Source: Effrenium voratum (Eukaryota; Sar; Dinophyceae; Suessiales; Symbiodiniaceae). From it: a stretch of DNA of 64,000 bases. The DNA is taken from assembly GCA_963377175.1 (NCBI GenBank), contig CAUJNA010001768.1, forward strand, positions 477,501 to 541,500, in the 5' to 3' direction. Both the position numbers and the translations under genes were made by a program. The stretch's first letter is position 1. Every line of letters begins with the position of its first letter. The notes beneath the pieces are model-generated. The model did not search any database. It was not told the origin of the DNA and saw only the letters and a program-made list of their open reading frames with translations. Below are positions 24,801 to 39,800 of this stretch, piece after piece.

Positions 24801-27800
24801 TGCGGTAGGCATCATAAATATGCACAGAGAGGTAAAGAGCAAATGCTGAATTTAGACTGCCCTTTCTCGTCATATGACGACCCCATTGCGCCGCCTGTTG
24901 CGGGTGCTCGACCAAATATGTCATGACAGACATATTGTCGGGAATTGGGACGCCAGTATTGCTCTCCTCGATGAGCAGCTGTTTCGCTACCCACCGCTCG
25001 AGAGCCTCATCACTCGCACGCACACAAGCGTGAGTGTCCTTTGAGGTGACTTTCACAACCTCCTGAAACGCAACCTGCGCGGTATCCGCATTGGGATTGT
25101 GCACAAGGTGAGGCGCACAGCGCAAACCGGAGATCATACAGCTGACTACCTCGCGGATCGGGTTTACCGACGCCATGAGAGGAGCCCACACGTCAGTCTC
25201 CCCTTCATACCAGCTGTTGGCACGGACTGCCTTGAGTCCGTCCAACCAGACTGGTTGCCCTCTCCTAACTTGGGAGCGGATGGTGCCTGGCACCCACTCT
25301 CGATAGAAAATCGGCAGATGGCAACCATTGCATAGAATGGTGCCATACATGTTCAAATGCGCGCACCGAGGGCACCAATAGTCATGCATGGGAGCTTTGT
25401 CCCATGAAAATGACACCCCTCTCCGCGGTCCCTGGACATTCACCTCTCGGACCGCCCAGGGACGGATGTATATCACATCCCCTTCCTGGTGCAGATAGCA
25501 TGCGCGCCAGAAGGGCGCATGTATCTCCTCTCGCACAGCAATCAAACCGCGTCGGGTTTTATAGATGCCGGCGGCTTCCTCGATGGCCATCCACTTTAGG
25601 TCAACGGCCACAACAACATGGCGCTTGTCCATGTATTTGACGCGATCGTCAACATAAAATTCGCCCTCATTATTGGGGCTTGGCAACTTCCTGCTAAGCC
25701 CGTTTCCGTCTTTTTTTAGGGTATAAATGAAAAAACTGGTTTTCTTAAAACAACCAGGTTTTTCACTTCTGAGACGCCAGCGTGCCACACAGACAAGCTC
25801 AAGTGAAAAGGCGTTGCTTGGCAAGGTTCGCTTTGAAAGCGCCGCTTTGCCAACATTTGAGCCAAACCCATAGTGTGCCATGGGGGGGGGGGCGCGGGAG
25901 CGTGTTTACGATTTACTTGCACATAATGTGTATATATACGTATTAGTTGTGATTAGTGCACATGAATCAAAGACACGCGTGTATACACCTACCATGTGTG
26001 CATGCAAGATCACACAGCACCAAAGGGCAAATGTGTTGTGCGTTTGGTTTGGGCCGTTTTCCGCACAAACTGTGATTTCGGGTTTGACGGGCTTTCTCGA
26101 AAACAACAAATGCCACATTGGAGGGTTGCTTTGGACTTTTAAAAAGGGTTGTCGCCGGCGCGCTCGCGCCGCGGTTGCTTACTCAAGGCGCTCGACCAAC
26201 AGGCAGTACGTGTCGACCAAAAACTGCCGACTTCAATGCCAGATGTCCCAAAAACGACATAGAAGCTTTTGAAATGGGGGGCCAAAAGCCGACCTTTATA
26301 CCACCAACGTGGCCGCAAACTTGGAAGCCATGTGTTTAATGAGTTTTGCATATCCCTGTTCCAAAGCCTCGGTTTCCGCCGCAGCTGCAACCTAAAAACT
26401 GTTCGAGCCTCAAGCAAACACACAGGATCCTACACAGCTCCTTTCCAACTCAATGGGCTGAGTTGATGGAAACTCTTGACATGGGTCACTGGTTTGACGT
26501 TAATTGTTATGAAGGCGCTCCTTTGCAAAGATGAGGGCTGAGCTGAAAGAAACTTGAATGTTGCTCGCTTCTGCTTGCCCCAGAATGGCCCTGCGAGCTA
26601 GACAATGGATCCTGCGAGTGCCAACAACAAGGTAGGATTACCCCAGAAAAACGGGCAGCTCTTTTGGTGGGTGAAGGGTTCCCCCAAATCGTGTTTCAAT
26701 TGTCTACTCAACATGTTTTTGGAGCTCCCCAACCTCATCACGCCATAGAGCCAGCCGCCTTGACCATCTTTTCCACGGACGGCGCTGCCGCGCTTTGGTT
26801 GGCCGGGGGCCCTGTGATTTTGGCAGGGTCGGGAATCGACAAACGCTCACTCAGGGCCATGTCTTTGTTTCCAAATCTACAAGGGGACGGGTCCTCAAAA
26901 ATGATGTCAGACTGGAAACTTGTTTTGTTTCACTTGGGGTCTGCCAACATCCCAGCTTGAACCCAAGCACTTCTAGCAGCCACCACATACCTGGACATAG
27001 TCCGCTCGGCCACGGAGCGAATCGAAACTCGCCGGCTCAACCGGCTGGGCTTGCCAACGAAGTCTTCATCTTGCTGACATGCTGCCAGCAATGGATTTTC
27101 GGCAATCCCTGTAGAAGCACTTTGTTTGTCCAGCCTCACAGCAAAATGATCCAGTGAATGTAGTTTCGGCACTAGTGCGAATAGTCTGCGACCAGCAGAG
27201 TGGCTGTCCCTGGCCAGATGCCGGTAGTGCGCAAGAAAGCTACGCAAGTCAGAGCTAATGAACTGGGCCACATCTTGGTCAAGAAAAGCATCACAGTGGT
27301 AGAGCATGCGGATAGCTCGGTTCAAATGCTTGGTGGCAGCAAAACTGCGGCCCAAAAGGTAGATTTGCTTGCTGGCCCAAAAAATATTCGATCCACAGCA
27401 AGAAGTTGGATGTGAGGTGGCCCTTGCTCCAACAACCAGATGGCATATCAGTTGTCTTTTTCCAGTTGACCTTGTCGGTGGAGATCTTTGTGATGAATGG
27501 CGCACGCTTCTCCTGCTTGCAAAACTGCAAATAGCACTCCGTGAGGTGTTCGAACTTCTTGGGAATTGAAGCTCCGGGGAAAAGCTCATGACAAAGGACA
27601 ATCACACTGGACGCAAACGTCCGCCCGACACCCAAATGAATAGAATGCCAGAAATCCATTTGAAAGAACTGCTCCGGGTGCTCTGAGTCGTACGGGATCT
27701 TGTCCAAAATTCGAGGGGCGTTGGCCGGCTTCCAGGGCAATGTTGCGCCTTCAGTTTCAAACCACTTGGGGCTTCGAACGCCAAACTGCTCCCACGGAAT

Positions 27801-30800
27801 TGAGGGAAACCCAGCGTTGCAAAGGTGACATAGACCTGTTGTTTGGCCTTGCTCGTTCGGAACCTTCAGAACTGAGTTGAAGGATCTGCTCAACTTCCCA
27901 CATTTGGCAAGATAGGGCCAGTCCCCTTTCACCCCTATAATGCAAAGGCGATAGCAACCAGTAGAGGTAGTCACCCCCACCTCCAACGCTTTTTGCAGGT
28001 CCTCGGATAGCATTGCCATGCTGTGGTCGAAAAACTCAGGGGTCTTGTCATACCATGTTTTTGGCATGATGGTCAGTAGATGGCGGGTTGTAAAACTGTC
28101 CCCGGCGTAGTTGGTGCACATCTTGATGTCTCCGCCAGCCCTCCTTTTGTTGCTTTGGCGTTGGTCAGCAAAACCGAAGCCCAAGCAGCTCTGCAGGTTG
28201 GTCACCATGATCGGCGCCTTCTTCAAGGTGCGCCCCTCATCTCCATGCAAAAAGCAGGCTGCCGCTTTTGCAAAGTCAAGGCCTTCCATTTGGAACAATT
28301 GAAAGTTTGGATGAAGCTTCTTGTAGTTGCTCCAAAAGAGAGACCATGTCTCTTCACACTTGGCCCGTTCCTCGTACTCAAGGCCAGCCAGACGTGGCCA
28401 TTGGCCAGTTTTCAGGATGAACTCTAGCCAAGCGGTGGGTTTGATCCAGGGAATTGTTCGACCATCCAACTCAGTCTGAGAGATCTCGACCTGTAAACCA
28501 TGCTGTTGTTCTTTGATGACCCTGGAAATATCCCTTTCAGAATGGTACTCACGCGCATCAGCCCAGCGCTGTACACCTCTAGCAGCGGCCCTCTCTGGGC
28601 CTAACTCTTCAGCAACGGCTCTGGCCGTTCGGATCTGGCTGCAGCAGCTGGCCTGGGCCGGCAAATCACGCAATATCAAGCCTTCATGCCAACCCCTTGC
28701 AATATGATTTGCGTTGATGAGATACAAAGAGCTTTGCCGTGTTGGTCTGTCTTGCGGCTTTCATTTTGTGGGGGGGGGGGGAATTCCTTGGCCCCCGTTT
28801 TGCGACTAAGAATTGGTCAAGTTGCCACCGCTCTGAGGCGACGACTCCTTCTCCAACGTTGCGGGCGAAAGCTCGGGATGTCGGACCAGGACCTGGCACA
28901 GGGTGGCAATCAGAAAGGTTCCCGGGTCACAAATAAGCAAATGCAGCGGTCAATCAAAGCACAACGGCCTTTTGTTGTTTTCTTGTCGCGCGGCAGTGCC
29001 TAAAGCATTAACGCGTAATGCGCCCCAACTACCGGCTGGCAACACCCGGCAACACCAGGGTCCTAGGCTGACATTAAACACAGTTGGTCACGTTGTTTGA
29101 GAGCACACTCCAACAAGGTACACCCAAATCGCAAGTTGAAATACGGGAACTGTGTCACCCTGCCAGGATTAAGACCCATAGAAAACCAAAACTGAAAACC
29201 CCTCGTCAGTTGCAAGGGCGGCTGATTCAGTCACTCTTGGCCGGCTTGTTTTTCTGGAAATGGCGCTTTGCATTCCTGAGCGGCCAGGAAAACAAGAAAA
29301 GTTTAGGAACAAGGAATTGCGTTGCTCGAACGAAGAAAACTCGCAAAACGCTGAGGGAGTGTCCGAACCCGTGTCTCGCTCGCCACTGCTTGGCTACACC
29401 TAGGTTCTGGTTTGTGAGCATGCCCGGGATGAGATTTAAAGAGACGGTTCGTGTCTGAGACGGCTGCTTGAAGGACACCGCTGTGATGAGCTTGGTCATC
29501 TCGGCACGCCACCTCAGAGCCGCGGGCAGGGTCATGGCTTAAGCCTAACATCCACACTTCATGGAGAAAGCGTTTCCCCATATTCCAACAACCGAGCCAA
29601 GAAGCTCTTCCCCAAAGTCTTCAACGTTGCCTTTGGCCAAGTGTTCGCAGCACGTGTTGTGCTGCTCATCCATCATAGCGACATCTGACTCCAAAGCCAC
29701 AGCTGACCTGAGCCGTGAAAGCAAACATCCTTCAGGTGTGTGTTTGGTTGGTGGTAAGGGCTTGTTTGCAAAAGAGCTACTTGGTTGCCATCTCATCGCT
29801 GTAATTCCGCTTGAGATCAGCCACAAGCGCCCGCATCTTGGCCGACTTGGCCAGAATACTGTCGATGAATTTTTGGAAGTGGTTTTTTTGCTGCTGCGCC
29901 TGCGCAGGGCGAACCCTTAGACGAAAAAAGCTCCCCCCGTAACACCTGGCCTCCGAGGTTGCCTGAGATTGGGCACTGTTCGCCGCATTAATCCTCGCTC
30001 TGTAGCTGTTCATAGCCTGGAAGTTGAGAGTTGGAATGTTGTCGCCGTCCTCCTGCATGAGTGAAACGTTCAGGAGTTCATCGCCTAGTTTTCTTGTTTC
30101 AGGGGAAGTTTGAGGGGGAAGCAAGGCTAGGGGTGTCTCAAGAAGCCGCCTAGATCAAGTCAAACCTCGGGTTTCCATTGTTGAACCACTGGGCCAACAG
30201 ATGAGCTTGAAGGGAGCCTGTGTTTCAAGCGGTGTCGCTTTCTGATATTTTTTCTCTCCTGCGTAGTGGTCTTGCGCTTCTCCACTGTTTGCTCTTCTTG
30301 TAAGCGGGTGCCAGTCTCCCGAATACTGACCCAGTACTCGGGCTCTCCTCCATATTTCGAGGGCCTGCGAGGAAGCAAGCTGGTGCCAATGTTTGAAGGT
30401 TCACAATCTCATGTAGCACACCCGTGCAGGTCAGGCCTCACCAAGTTCGTAGGATCACTGTTGCACACTTCAATTGCTCCCTCCACTTTCTTCCTTAACG
30501 GGAGGCAGCGCTGAAGGTGATCTAGGTTGGGTAACATGAGAAATGGTTGGCTAAGGCTGGCTCGCTCCCCACTTCAACACCTTGGACATGTCTTCCTTGC
30601 TGTACCATCCCTCCTCTATCTTGTTCTGCTTCGAGTCCTTCTTTGAGTGGCTCTTCTCCAAGAGGGACATCAATTTGTCCTGACGTGAATCTACGCTTGC
30701 AAGCGTTAAGGGTAGCTCGACCTTCTTGGAATGACATATTAAACGCACAGGAGTCCTTGTCAAACCCAGTAGCTTTGTAGGCTTCGGCCATCGACGTTTT

Positions 30801-33800
30801 GTCACCTGTTTTCCAAGCCTCGTGCAGCCATTCCGGCACTTTGATCTTCCCGTTCTTCTTTTCCTCGCACAAGCGCCTCAGGCGGGCCTTGGCGGCCTTG
30901 AGCTCCTTCTCGGCCGCTTGAGCGGCAGCGTCAGCCTCATCCTTGGCTTGAAGCCGTGTCGTAGCTTCGAACTTCGGCAGTGGAAACGATGGGCCCCTTT
31001 GATATTTCCTAAGGTATCACAGCCCCTGCAGTATTCTTCTATTTGTTTGGGACATGGTTTGAAGGTGGGTGAATCGAAATGAGAACCGTTGCCTCCAAGT
31101 TTTGATGCGTTTTGAGGATGAAGGCACCAAGACAAGGAACACTATAAACACGCAAGGCCTGTTTTGGTAAGGTAGAACTTGCCAAAAAGCCCGTTTGGAA
31201 AGGTTGTGCTTTTGTGGCCCAACCTGCTCAAAAGGTCCGTTTTGATAAGGTCGTGTTTTTGTGTGAAACACGCACAAAAGGCCCGTTTCATGAAAGTTGC
31301 GGCCTTGTGGTGGAGAACCCCAAAAAAGGTCCGTTTTAGTAAGGCCGGCCTGTGACCCAAATTTGAAAGCCAAAAGTCGATTTCCTTCTGTTCGTCACAG
31401 GGCTTCTGTGTGTCGTCAGGCACTTCAACAACATCTTGACTGGCGGGTAGGGTCGGAGCAACCTCGTTGAAAATGGGTTGAGAAGACACCTTGAGCGCTT
31501 TGGACTCAACCAGCAACTCCTCATCCAACGGCCTTTTGCGTGTTGCCGGCGGGGTAGGTTGGCGCCCTAGCAATGCCTCGGCAGTGTCCGTTGTCAGCTT
31601 CCCTTCCAACACAAGGGCGGCAATCTTCTCCCTCAGTTCATCCTGACAAAACGCACTATTGGTTTGCAACCCCCATCATCAACCACGGCAACACGTCCTC
31701 GAAGCCGCTTTGAGGCGTCTGGGGCGACGCAGAGGCTGGCGTGGTTGAGGCCATCGGAGTAGTTGTCTTGGCCTGAAGCACGCCCCCTCAGAAATGGAGT
31801 GTCCAAACATAGAGTTCGCTCCTATGTTCAAGAAAATGTCACCAATTGCAATCCCCGGTTTTATTTTGATTCGCCGTTTTGGAAAAGGCAAACAGGTTTT
31901 CAGGGTCGCTCAAATGCCTCCAGTTTTCTTTTGTGTATGGATTGTCTTGGGATGCGCCGCCAAGGGACAGGGGTTGCAGTAGAGAGGTCCGACTCTGCAT
32001 CCTCAATTCGGAGCCGAGCTAGAGATTTGGGTTGGGCAACTAACTCTTCTTCATTGCGTTTTATATGGCGAACAAGGTTCCCCCCTGGTCAGCTTCTTGA
32101 CAGCCTCGAGGGATTCCAGCTCCGCTTGAAGATCCTTTGGGGCGGAAGGGTTCCAGCATGCCCCGCGCATAATGATATCACAAGTTGTGTGAGAAAATCC
32201 CGAAGCAGGCCTCCATTCTCTTCGCGTCGGCAAACGCGTCTTCCTCTGACAACTCACCAAACTCTTCGCGGAATTTGTCTATGTCCTTTTGCAAATGCTC
32301 GAACCCCTCAAATATCTCCGAACAGCTCCATTGGCGAGACACCATAGGGGCAAGCGCCGACATGCTGCTACACTTCAAAGTGCTTCAAAGCGCAGACTGA
32401 ATTGAGCCTGACATGATGCACGGTGTCTTGCTTTTCATGCGCGCATGCGTGCAAGCGTTGAGCACATTCGTATAGGCAAGCCTTTTTTCTTCGTCACCCC
32501 AATGAAGCTGAAAGCACAGCTCCACAGCTACGGATCCCCTTTGTTGCAAAGCAAGGGTTTTGAATTGCCTCCTTTTTCCAGAGGACGGGTGGCCCCAAAG
32601 TGTCTCGTATGCTCATCACCACTCAAAACGGGTCAAAATCGTGAAATATCGCAGAAAAACCGATTGCGACGCAATGGGGCGGGTACGGCTTTTCAGCAAA
32701 AAAAACATATTTTTTTATGGGGTAATTACTCATGTTTACGGGTAAAGTTACGCGAAATTACGGGTACCAGAAAGAAGGTATTCTGATTACGGGGTACATT
32801 ACGGCTGAGTACGGGACGATTACGGGAGATTACGGGAAGGTACGGTAAAATGCATATTGTTCGTGAAAAACACACTTGCGGCCTGTTTGGATGAGTGAAA
32901 TCGGCTTGTCGGGCACACGAAACAAAGCACCCATCTACAAATGGGTTGGTAGAAAAGGCCTGAATTCATCTGGGATTGAAAGCTTGGTCCCTGCCCGCAA
33001 ATAATGGCAGACAGAAGCCATGTCTGCCTCGTCCCACATGTCTTGGAAGGACGCCCTGGCAAAAGTGGCAGCTGCGCTCGGGAGCTCAACAGGGCAGGAT
33101 GCGGCGCCCTTCCGGTCGGCCTTCAAGTTCTCGAACAGGCTCACCAGTTGTAGGCCAAACCGTGATGGATAATTCCTCAGCGCGGCAGGCGCAAACGTGG
33201 CAAACCCTCTGACTAAAGTATGTTGCTTTCTAAAACTAAGTTTCCTGCACCCCTTTTGCCCCGAGCCTTGCGGCATAGGTAGCTAGAAGGGTGAAACGGT
33301 CGTTGCAGGGTCGCGTCAAACGCTTCCAAAGTAGCATCAGTGAGACACCCGGCCAAACACCCCGTAAACAACGCCAATTTGCGCAAAGCCCTTTTCAACT
33401 GGCCCGACATTTCTTGGTTTCCAAGGCGCGGTTGCGTTGAGGGTGCAAAGTACAAATATTGCAATCAAGCTTGAACGGGTTGCCACTATCCTGAAAACCG
33501 TGCTAGTGAGCTTTTTCCCGATAAGTTTCTCCGTCCGCTTCAAACGAGACGTCCCGTGCCACCTGGATTTGCCTTCCTTGTCACGGTAGCGGCGGCAAGC
33601 CTGAGAGCCACCGTTGGCGCGAGCACGCTTGGCCCAGCCGCGGAGTTTGCCTGTGGATAAACCACCCACATGCCTTGAGTTTGCATACGCCCAGTGGCGC
33701 TTTGGGGTTTCTGCCCCGTACAATCGCATCCACCACGAAGCCTTCCATACCTAGCCAAAGTGGACACACATGGGCGACATGTCAGCACAACAACCAAGAC

Positions 33801-36800
33801 AAACAGCGAAGTTTGAGCCTAGGTGCAGTTCCATGTCCCCCCACCCGAGCCAGCTGATCAACCAGCCAAATCCAACGCGGATAAAATTCCAGCATTGATC
33901 CAGAAGGCTGCTCAAGTAAGAATGTTCCATGGAGGCTCACCACGAGCATGATGAGTAGTATGGTTCTCAGATGCGGGAAAACAAAAGGAACATGTGTTGA
34001 GTCGCGGGTGCAACGCGCACTAGTGCAGAGCAGGGTCCGACTTGCAAGCAAATTTCCTTCAATCACTGATCGCTTGGTGGTGTCTCCATATGCTGAGCAT
34101 GGCGATCGCCCACTGGTGCCCTGATTGACAACACACCACGATGAACACTTCAGCCCGAAGTGGGCCACGAATCCAGTAGCGTCTCCTGCTAGTACGCATG
34201 CGATTCCAAGCCTGGGCAGCACGCGCGGGCAGCGGTTTCGACGTAAAGCGGTTTGGGTGTTGTTTCAAATGTTAACCTGGCAATCTGTGTCGGCAGAGGG
34301 GCGCCATTCCGGCTGATGTGCATAAGTCCATCGGGTTTTGCTTACCTTCCTTGCCACTCATGTAGAGGATGTCCAGCTTGATACCATGCCAGCCAGCGTA
34401 TCTAATCATTTTCGTTGCCCGAGCTTCGCCAGCAAAGAATTCAATCCAATGGAAAGCCTACGTCGGACTGAGAACAAACACGCTTCCCTTTCTTGGTTTT
34501 GACTGTTGATTTCATCGCAACCCCGCCTCCCCCCGCTGCAAGTGGCCTCCCTGCCAGATCACCAACAATGTTGCGAGCATCAAGACCTTAGACCAATGCT
34601 TGCCTTTCGTTTTTTCCAGAAAGAAAACTGCAAACCGATACCCAGTTTTGCTTTTTGTTTCACGCCCTGTTGCCAACCAAGACACCTTGGGCGCGTTGAG
34701 GCGTTGAAGCCGAAACAGAAGTAGATCCACGTCCAACATGGCGAACTTTCAATCGCTTCACCACTTGGCCACGTTGAGCCGGCAAGGCTTTCAAAGGGCC
34801 GGGCAAGTGCTATAAAGTGCATCCCGCATTCAACCCGGCAAGTGTGGTTACATGTGCATTGCAGGGTCTCAACGGTCCACTGGACAACAATGCAACTGTC
34901 GCAGGCCAGTAAACTGCATGTTTGACCCACCCTCCATGCAAACATGGCGGGTAGGCGGTGGTCCTTCAGAAAGCCGGATTTGGCGGCCCAGGCAAAGCCC
35001 TTCAAGCTGGGCATTGACCTTGGCACGGAAACAGGCGGGGTTGGGCAAGGGTGGCAAAACTCTTTGGTGGAATAGGTCGCGCTGAAAGGTCCGATTTTTT
35101 GTCCTGGCACACACCACTTCGTGATCACGGCTTGCCATTTGGCACGAAGGGCTGGTTAGTGAAGCCCCCAAAGCCTTTGCACAAAGAGCCTCTGCAAGTT
35201 GCACGGGCCAGTTCATAAAAATAGTGGGCTAACCGCTGCTTTCCAAAGCAAATGTTTCAAATTGCGTAGGATTTGGCTCCGAACCTTGCAGGCAAACTTT
35301 GTTAAAGGACAACCCCCGCAACTACCTGCTGAACACACACACACACGACCTCCTGTGTGCATCAAATGGCAGTTGAGTCTAAGATAACCCAAGATGTAGC
35401 AAAATGCGGCTCCCCTTATCGAAGCCTGAAGCATTTGGTTGCGCCCTCACTCCACCTCCTCATTCTCATCTTCTTCCTCCTCCCCCCGCTCTGCTTGCAC
35501 AAGCTTTTCAAAGGAAACCCTCCCGTTGTGCTTCAACCTGGCCATCTCGAACTGGAAATGCGGGTTGTCCCTGGTAATCATGTCCGTCTGGTCGTCAATC
35601 CAGCCAGCCTAGGCATTCAGAGGGTTCAACAAAAGGTTTTGCCCTTTGCTCACAAAATGCACCTAAACTGAGGGGTTGGTTCTAGAAGGAAAATATATGT
35701 CAACATGTGAAAGTAGGGCATGACCAATCAAAGGCACCAACAAATTGGCGCAGCTTGTCGCGCAGCACATGGAAATGTACCAATACGACATGCCGAAACC
35801 GAAGGTGCACAATTGCTCGTTGTTGTCCCTGGATCGAAGCCCCACCTGAGCCCTGGTCCAGTACATGTTGGTGAATGTGCGCTCCCACTTTGCGGGCGCC
35901 AAGTGTTCCTTGAATTGCTGGAAGTCCAAGCCCTTTCCCCCAACAACCAAGTCGTTCTCAATCAACTCCTGCATGATGTCGGACTGCAACTCTTTCGGGG
36001 TGAAGGGAGGGACCGGGTCTGTCCTCTGTTTCTTTTTGGCTGGCTCATCATTGTTTCCCTCATTCTTGGAAGAACTGTTGGCCGCCTTGGCCTTGCTTTT
36101 GGCCGTTGCCTTTGGGGAGCTTTTGGCCTTGCCTTTGGCCTTTGGGGCGCTCTTGGCCTTCGCCTTCGCAGCGCTCTTGGCCTTAGGCTCGGTGCCTGCC
36201 GGGGCAGCATCAGGCTCAGGCTCAGCTGGCTCGGCCTTTTCGCTGGCTTTGGGCGGGGCCGGTCGAAACTTCTTGCTTGGGCGGATGTCCACATCAGAAC
36301 CTGCCGGCTTTCTCCCTTTAGGTTTTTGGCTTGGGGCCACCTCAGGTTCCTTGGCCTCATCTTGCTTTTGGCCCTCTTCAGCGTTCACGGCCTTTAGCGG
36401 TTTTGGCTGAAGAGCAAGTTGCTCATTCCGGGTCAGGAACTTGCCATCATCCTCAAGGCAAGCAGGAAATTCAATTGACACACATTTTCTCAATGCTCCT
36501 CCGTTAGGTGGGTAACCCCAAAGCAATTTCTCTTTCCCTGTCGAATTTTCAATTTGTGCACTGATCGTTGACGCTTCAGAGATGGTCTTGTTTCTCAACA
36601 CTTTCCAGGGCGCCACATCCCCAAATGAACGTCTTCTGGAGTACCGGGGACAAAATTTGAAGGGCAGTTTGCAGGCCCTTTTTCTAATCATGTGACCATG
36701 GATCGCTGCTTGATTCATTTGGAAGTTGAGGGTGCAAGGATTTTCTTTGGGATACCAATTTAAATTGGGCTTTCGCAAAAATCGCTTTCACACCACCTGC

Positions 36801-39800
36801 CCAGAAGGTTGGTTTTGGGTGTTGCCCCCTAGTAAGGCGGAACCTGTCCAACAGTCCCCCCTTTAATGAGTTGTAGACCTGGTCAAGTGTGCCCTGCGAT
36901 GGAAGGTTTGTTTTGGTAAGGTGAACAAACGGCAACCCTGCCCCAAAAGGTAACCAGTCTGGTCTCTGTGTTTGGGGCGCCCAGCACATATCAATTTAGT
37001 GATATGTGGCGGTTTGGCCTTGGGGGTACCACTGGCTTGAAAGCAACTGCATAGATCAACACCCGAACAAACACACGTTAGCTAGCTTCGATCAGCCAGA
37101 ATTAGAGTGCGGAACTGTGTTGATTTTGGGGGTGGGAAACGTTCCAAAATTGAAACAAGGTGAAACCACGACCCCGTTCAACAAACAGCTTGAAACCGGT
37201 CCTCAGAGTGATCCTCTTGCGCCGGTTCCTTGGGAACCTCAGCCTTCGGCACAGGTGGCAAGTCCGTGGACACCTGTTTGCTGGCGGCCCCAGGAGAAGG
37301 AGTGTCCCACCAAGGCTGCGTCTCTGCGTTGTCCTTCCCGTACAGCGTAGCGCCTGCCAGATAGGCTTTGTGTTGGGTGTCTTGGAGGTTCATCTGGTTT
37401 GGGGGCACAAGTATCACCCTTCAAGCGCCTTCTTTCTCCTGCTCTTTCTTCTGCGCTGCTTGTTTGGCGCGCCTTGGGGTAGACAGTGAAATTCGTGTTC
37501 AGGTAAGGATGCTTTCCGCTCTCTCAAGGCTTGCCAATGTTTCATCTAAGTGCAGGGCTCCAATTGTTTCTCCATGCACCGTTTCAACTCCGCCTTGATC
37601 TCGGCAATCCTTTTCTCGCACTTACCTGAGGGCGAAGGGGGGCTTGGGAGGCTTTGAGAACAGGCCAACCCTTTTTTTGAGGCAGTCAGACTGTCGACAT
37701 TTGTTCATTTGACGGGAAACCAAGAGAAGCGGCAAAGGGAACCCTTTTCAATGTCTTCAATTGATTTCTGGCCAGGGGCAAGGTGTCTCCGCTTCCCCGC
37801 ATTTCGCACAGTTCGGCGCATGAGGCGGTGTGTGGACAGCTGGAAGCGATGCGGAGTGAGGACTGGGGGCCGGGTCTGAAGGCTTGGGCGGTTGGGGCTT
37901 TTCCTCACTGTGTTTCTCCAGCCACACCTTGAAAGCGTCCTGGTCATCCGGGGAGAACTCATCCTCTGCCTCAGCAGCAGCTTCCTGCGGGCGCAGGGCG
38001 TTTTCATTCTTTCTTTTTTCTTTTGATATGGGGGTCGGGGCCAAGCCTTATCATCATCGTCGCTGCCGATTCCGGCTGTGGAGTTGGTCATGTGCTCCTT
38101 GATGAACTCCTGGGGCGAGGCCACTTCGATCGGTTGAGGGCATGGACAAACAACAAAGTAAGCAATTTTCAAGCAATGCAAATGGTCTCTTGACGGGTGT
38201 CAGTGAGGCTAACCCTCATGTTTCACGTGCCATTGCGCAGGTATGATAAGTTAAATTATAAGCGAACACTCTGAAAATCGGGGCCTCCAAGCTGGGGTCC
38301 ACGATGAGCAGCAGCTCGTGGAATCGGACATCCTGGAAGGTGAAAAGCAGTGAAACTCTACGTTTGTTGTTTGACCCGGTTTTCAATCACCCCTGTTGAA
38401 GCAAATGCCAAAAGACCCGCCTTAGTCACTTCCTTCCTCAAGCACTTCCTCTTGAGAAACCCGAGCATTTTGCGGATGCCCCAGGCCGACTTGTACACCT
38501 CCTGCTGAGAAGTTTGAATCCCCGCCAGATCGAAAAACCTTGAGATCTCCCGCTGCAAGGGGGCCAGGTACGGTACCTTTTTGGCAGGGTTGCCAGCCAC
38601 AAACCTACGCACTGTGGGCAGTAGGACCTCCATGTTCGCAATGGCATTTTTTCGGCTTGGTTCACACCACTTTTGAGCGACCGGATGGATCATCATGGTG
38701 CCAAAGTCACGGAGTTTCTTGCGAACGCACGGCTCACCATCCCACACAAGGTGCATCCCCTTCAAATCCATGGCGGCCAGCAACCGAAGGAAAAGAAAGA
38801 ACAAGAGCAGCGCTTGCAAATCGCTTGAACATACGGCGGGCGGGTGATTAACACGTTCCGAATTGCGTTCAACTTGCATGGACGCCCTCAACTCGCAACC
38901 CAATTGCTGCGTTGTCAGGACTGGCGACAAGACGCTCGTGCGAGAAAAGCATCTCAGAGCGTGGCTGGCGCTCGTGGAACTTGGTTCTGAAGCCATCGGA
39001 CGCCACCAAAAGGCGTGTTCACGGGGTTTGTAGTGTTTTGTGTTCGCGTTGCCGTGAAAAACCTAAGGCGATTCCTGAAATGTTATGATGTAGGGACACT
39101 GGAACCTCTGACTTAATGTGTTTCGATAACGTCGAAAGCTCAATAGTTCTACCTATGCACCCGGGCTCTTCTAGGCACTGATCGGCTGGCTCGGGCGCTG
39201 CCGGGCGAAAAACCAATGCAATCGTGCCACCGATGCCTCCCACGGAGAGCGCTCCTTCCTCCCCCAAAAAACGCTTTATGTATTGTGAAAAGTTGTTTGT
39301 TCTCGAACCCTTTGTTTCCCATAACTTAAACCACAGCCCTGTAGACCCAATCTCAGCTGCCCTTTTAACTACTTCCTTGCATGCAAACCAGCTCCAAAAT
39401 CCGAGAACCGCTCGAGCTTCACTGGGCAGGCGGCGCCCCAAAAACAAAACCAAAGAGGAAAATATGCCAAACCCTCAACGAGCACGCAAAGCACGCCACG
39501 GTCCTTGCGCCTGGCGCAAGGGAGTTGCTTTTTTGGGGGTTGACCCTAACTATTTGTTTGAAGCTTGGCACCATGCGGCATCTTTCCCCCTAGGCCATGT
39601 GTCGGAGGCTGTTGCGCAGAAACAAGGCGCGATATGAGAAGAACACGTCTATAGAACGGCTTTACAAATCAAAGCCGGTGTCTCAAACATGGCAGCCGTT
39701 TCCAAAGTCACATTGAAACGCCGAGAAAGCGCTTGAGCTCACCAAAAAGAAGGTATTTACAAAAAACCAGGTTTTTTTGCCAGCGAGCCATATTGTAGGT

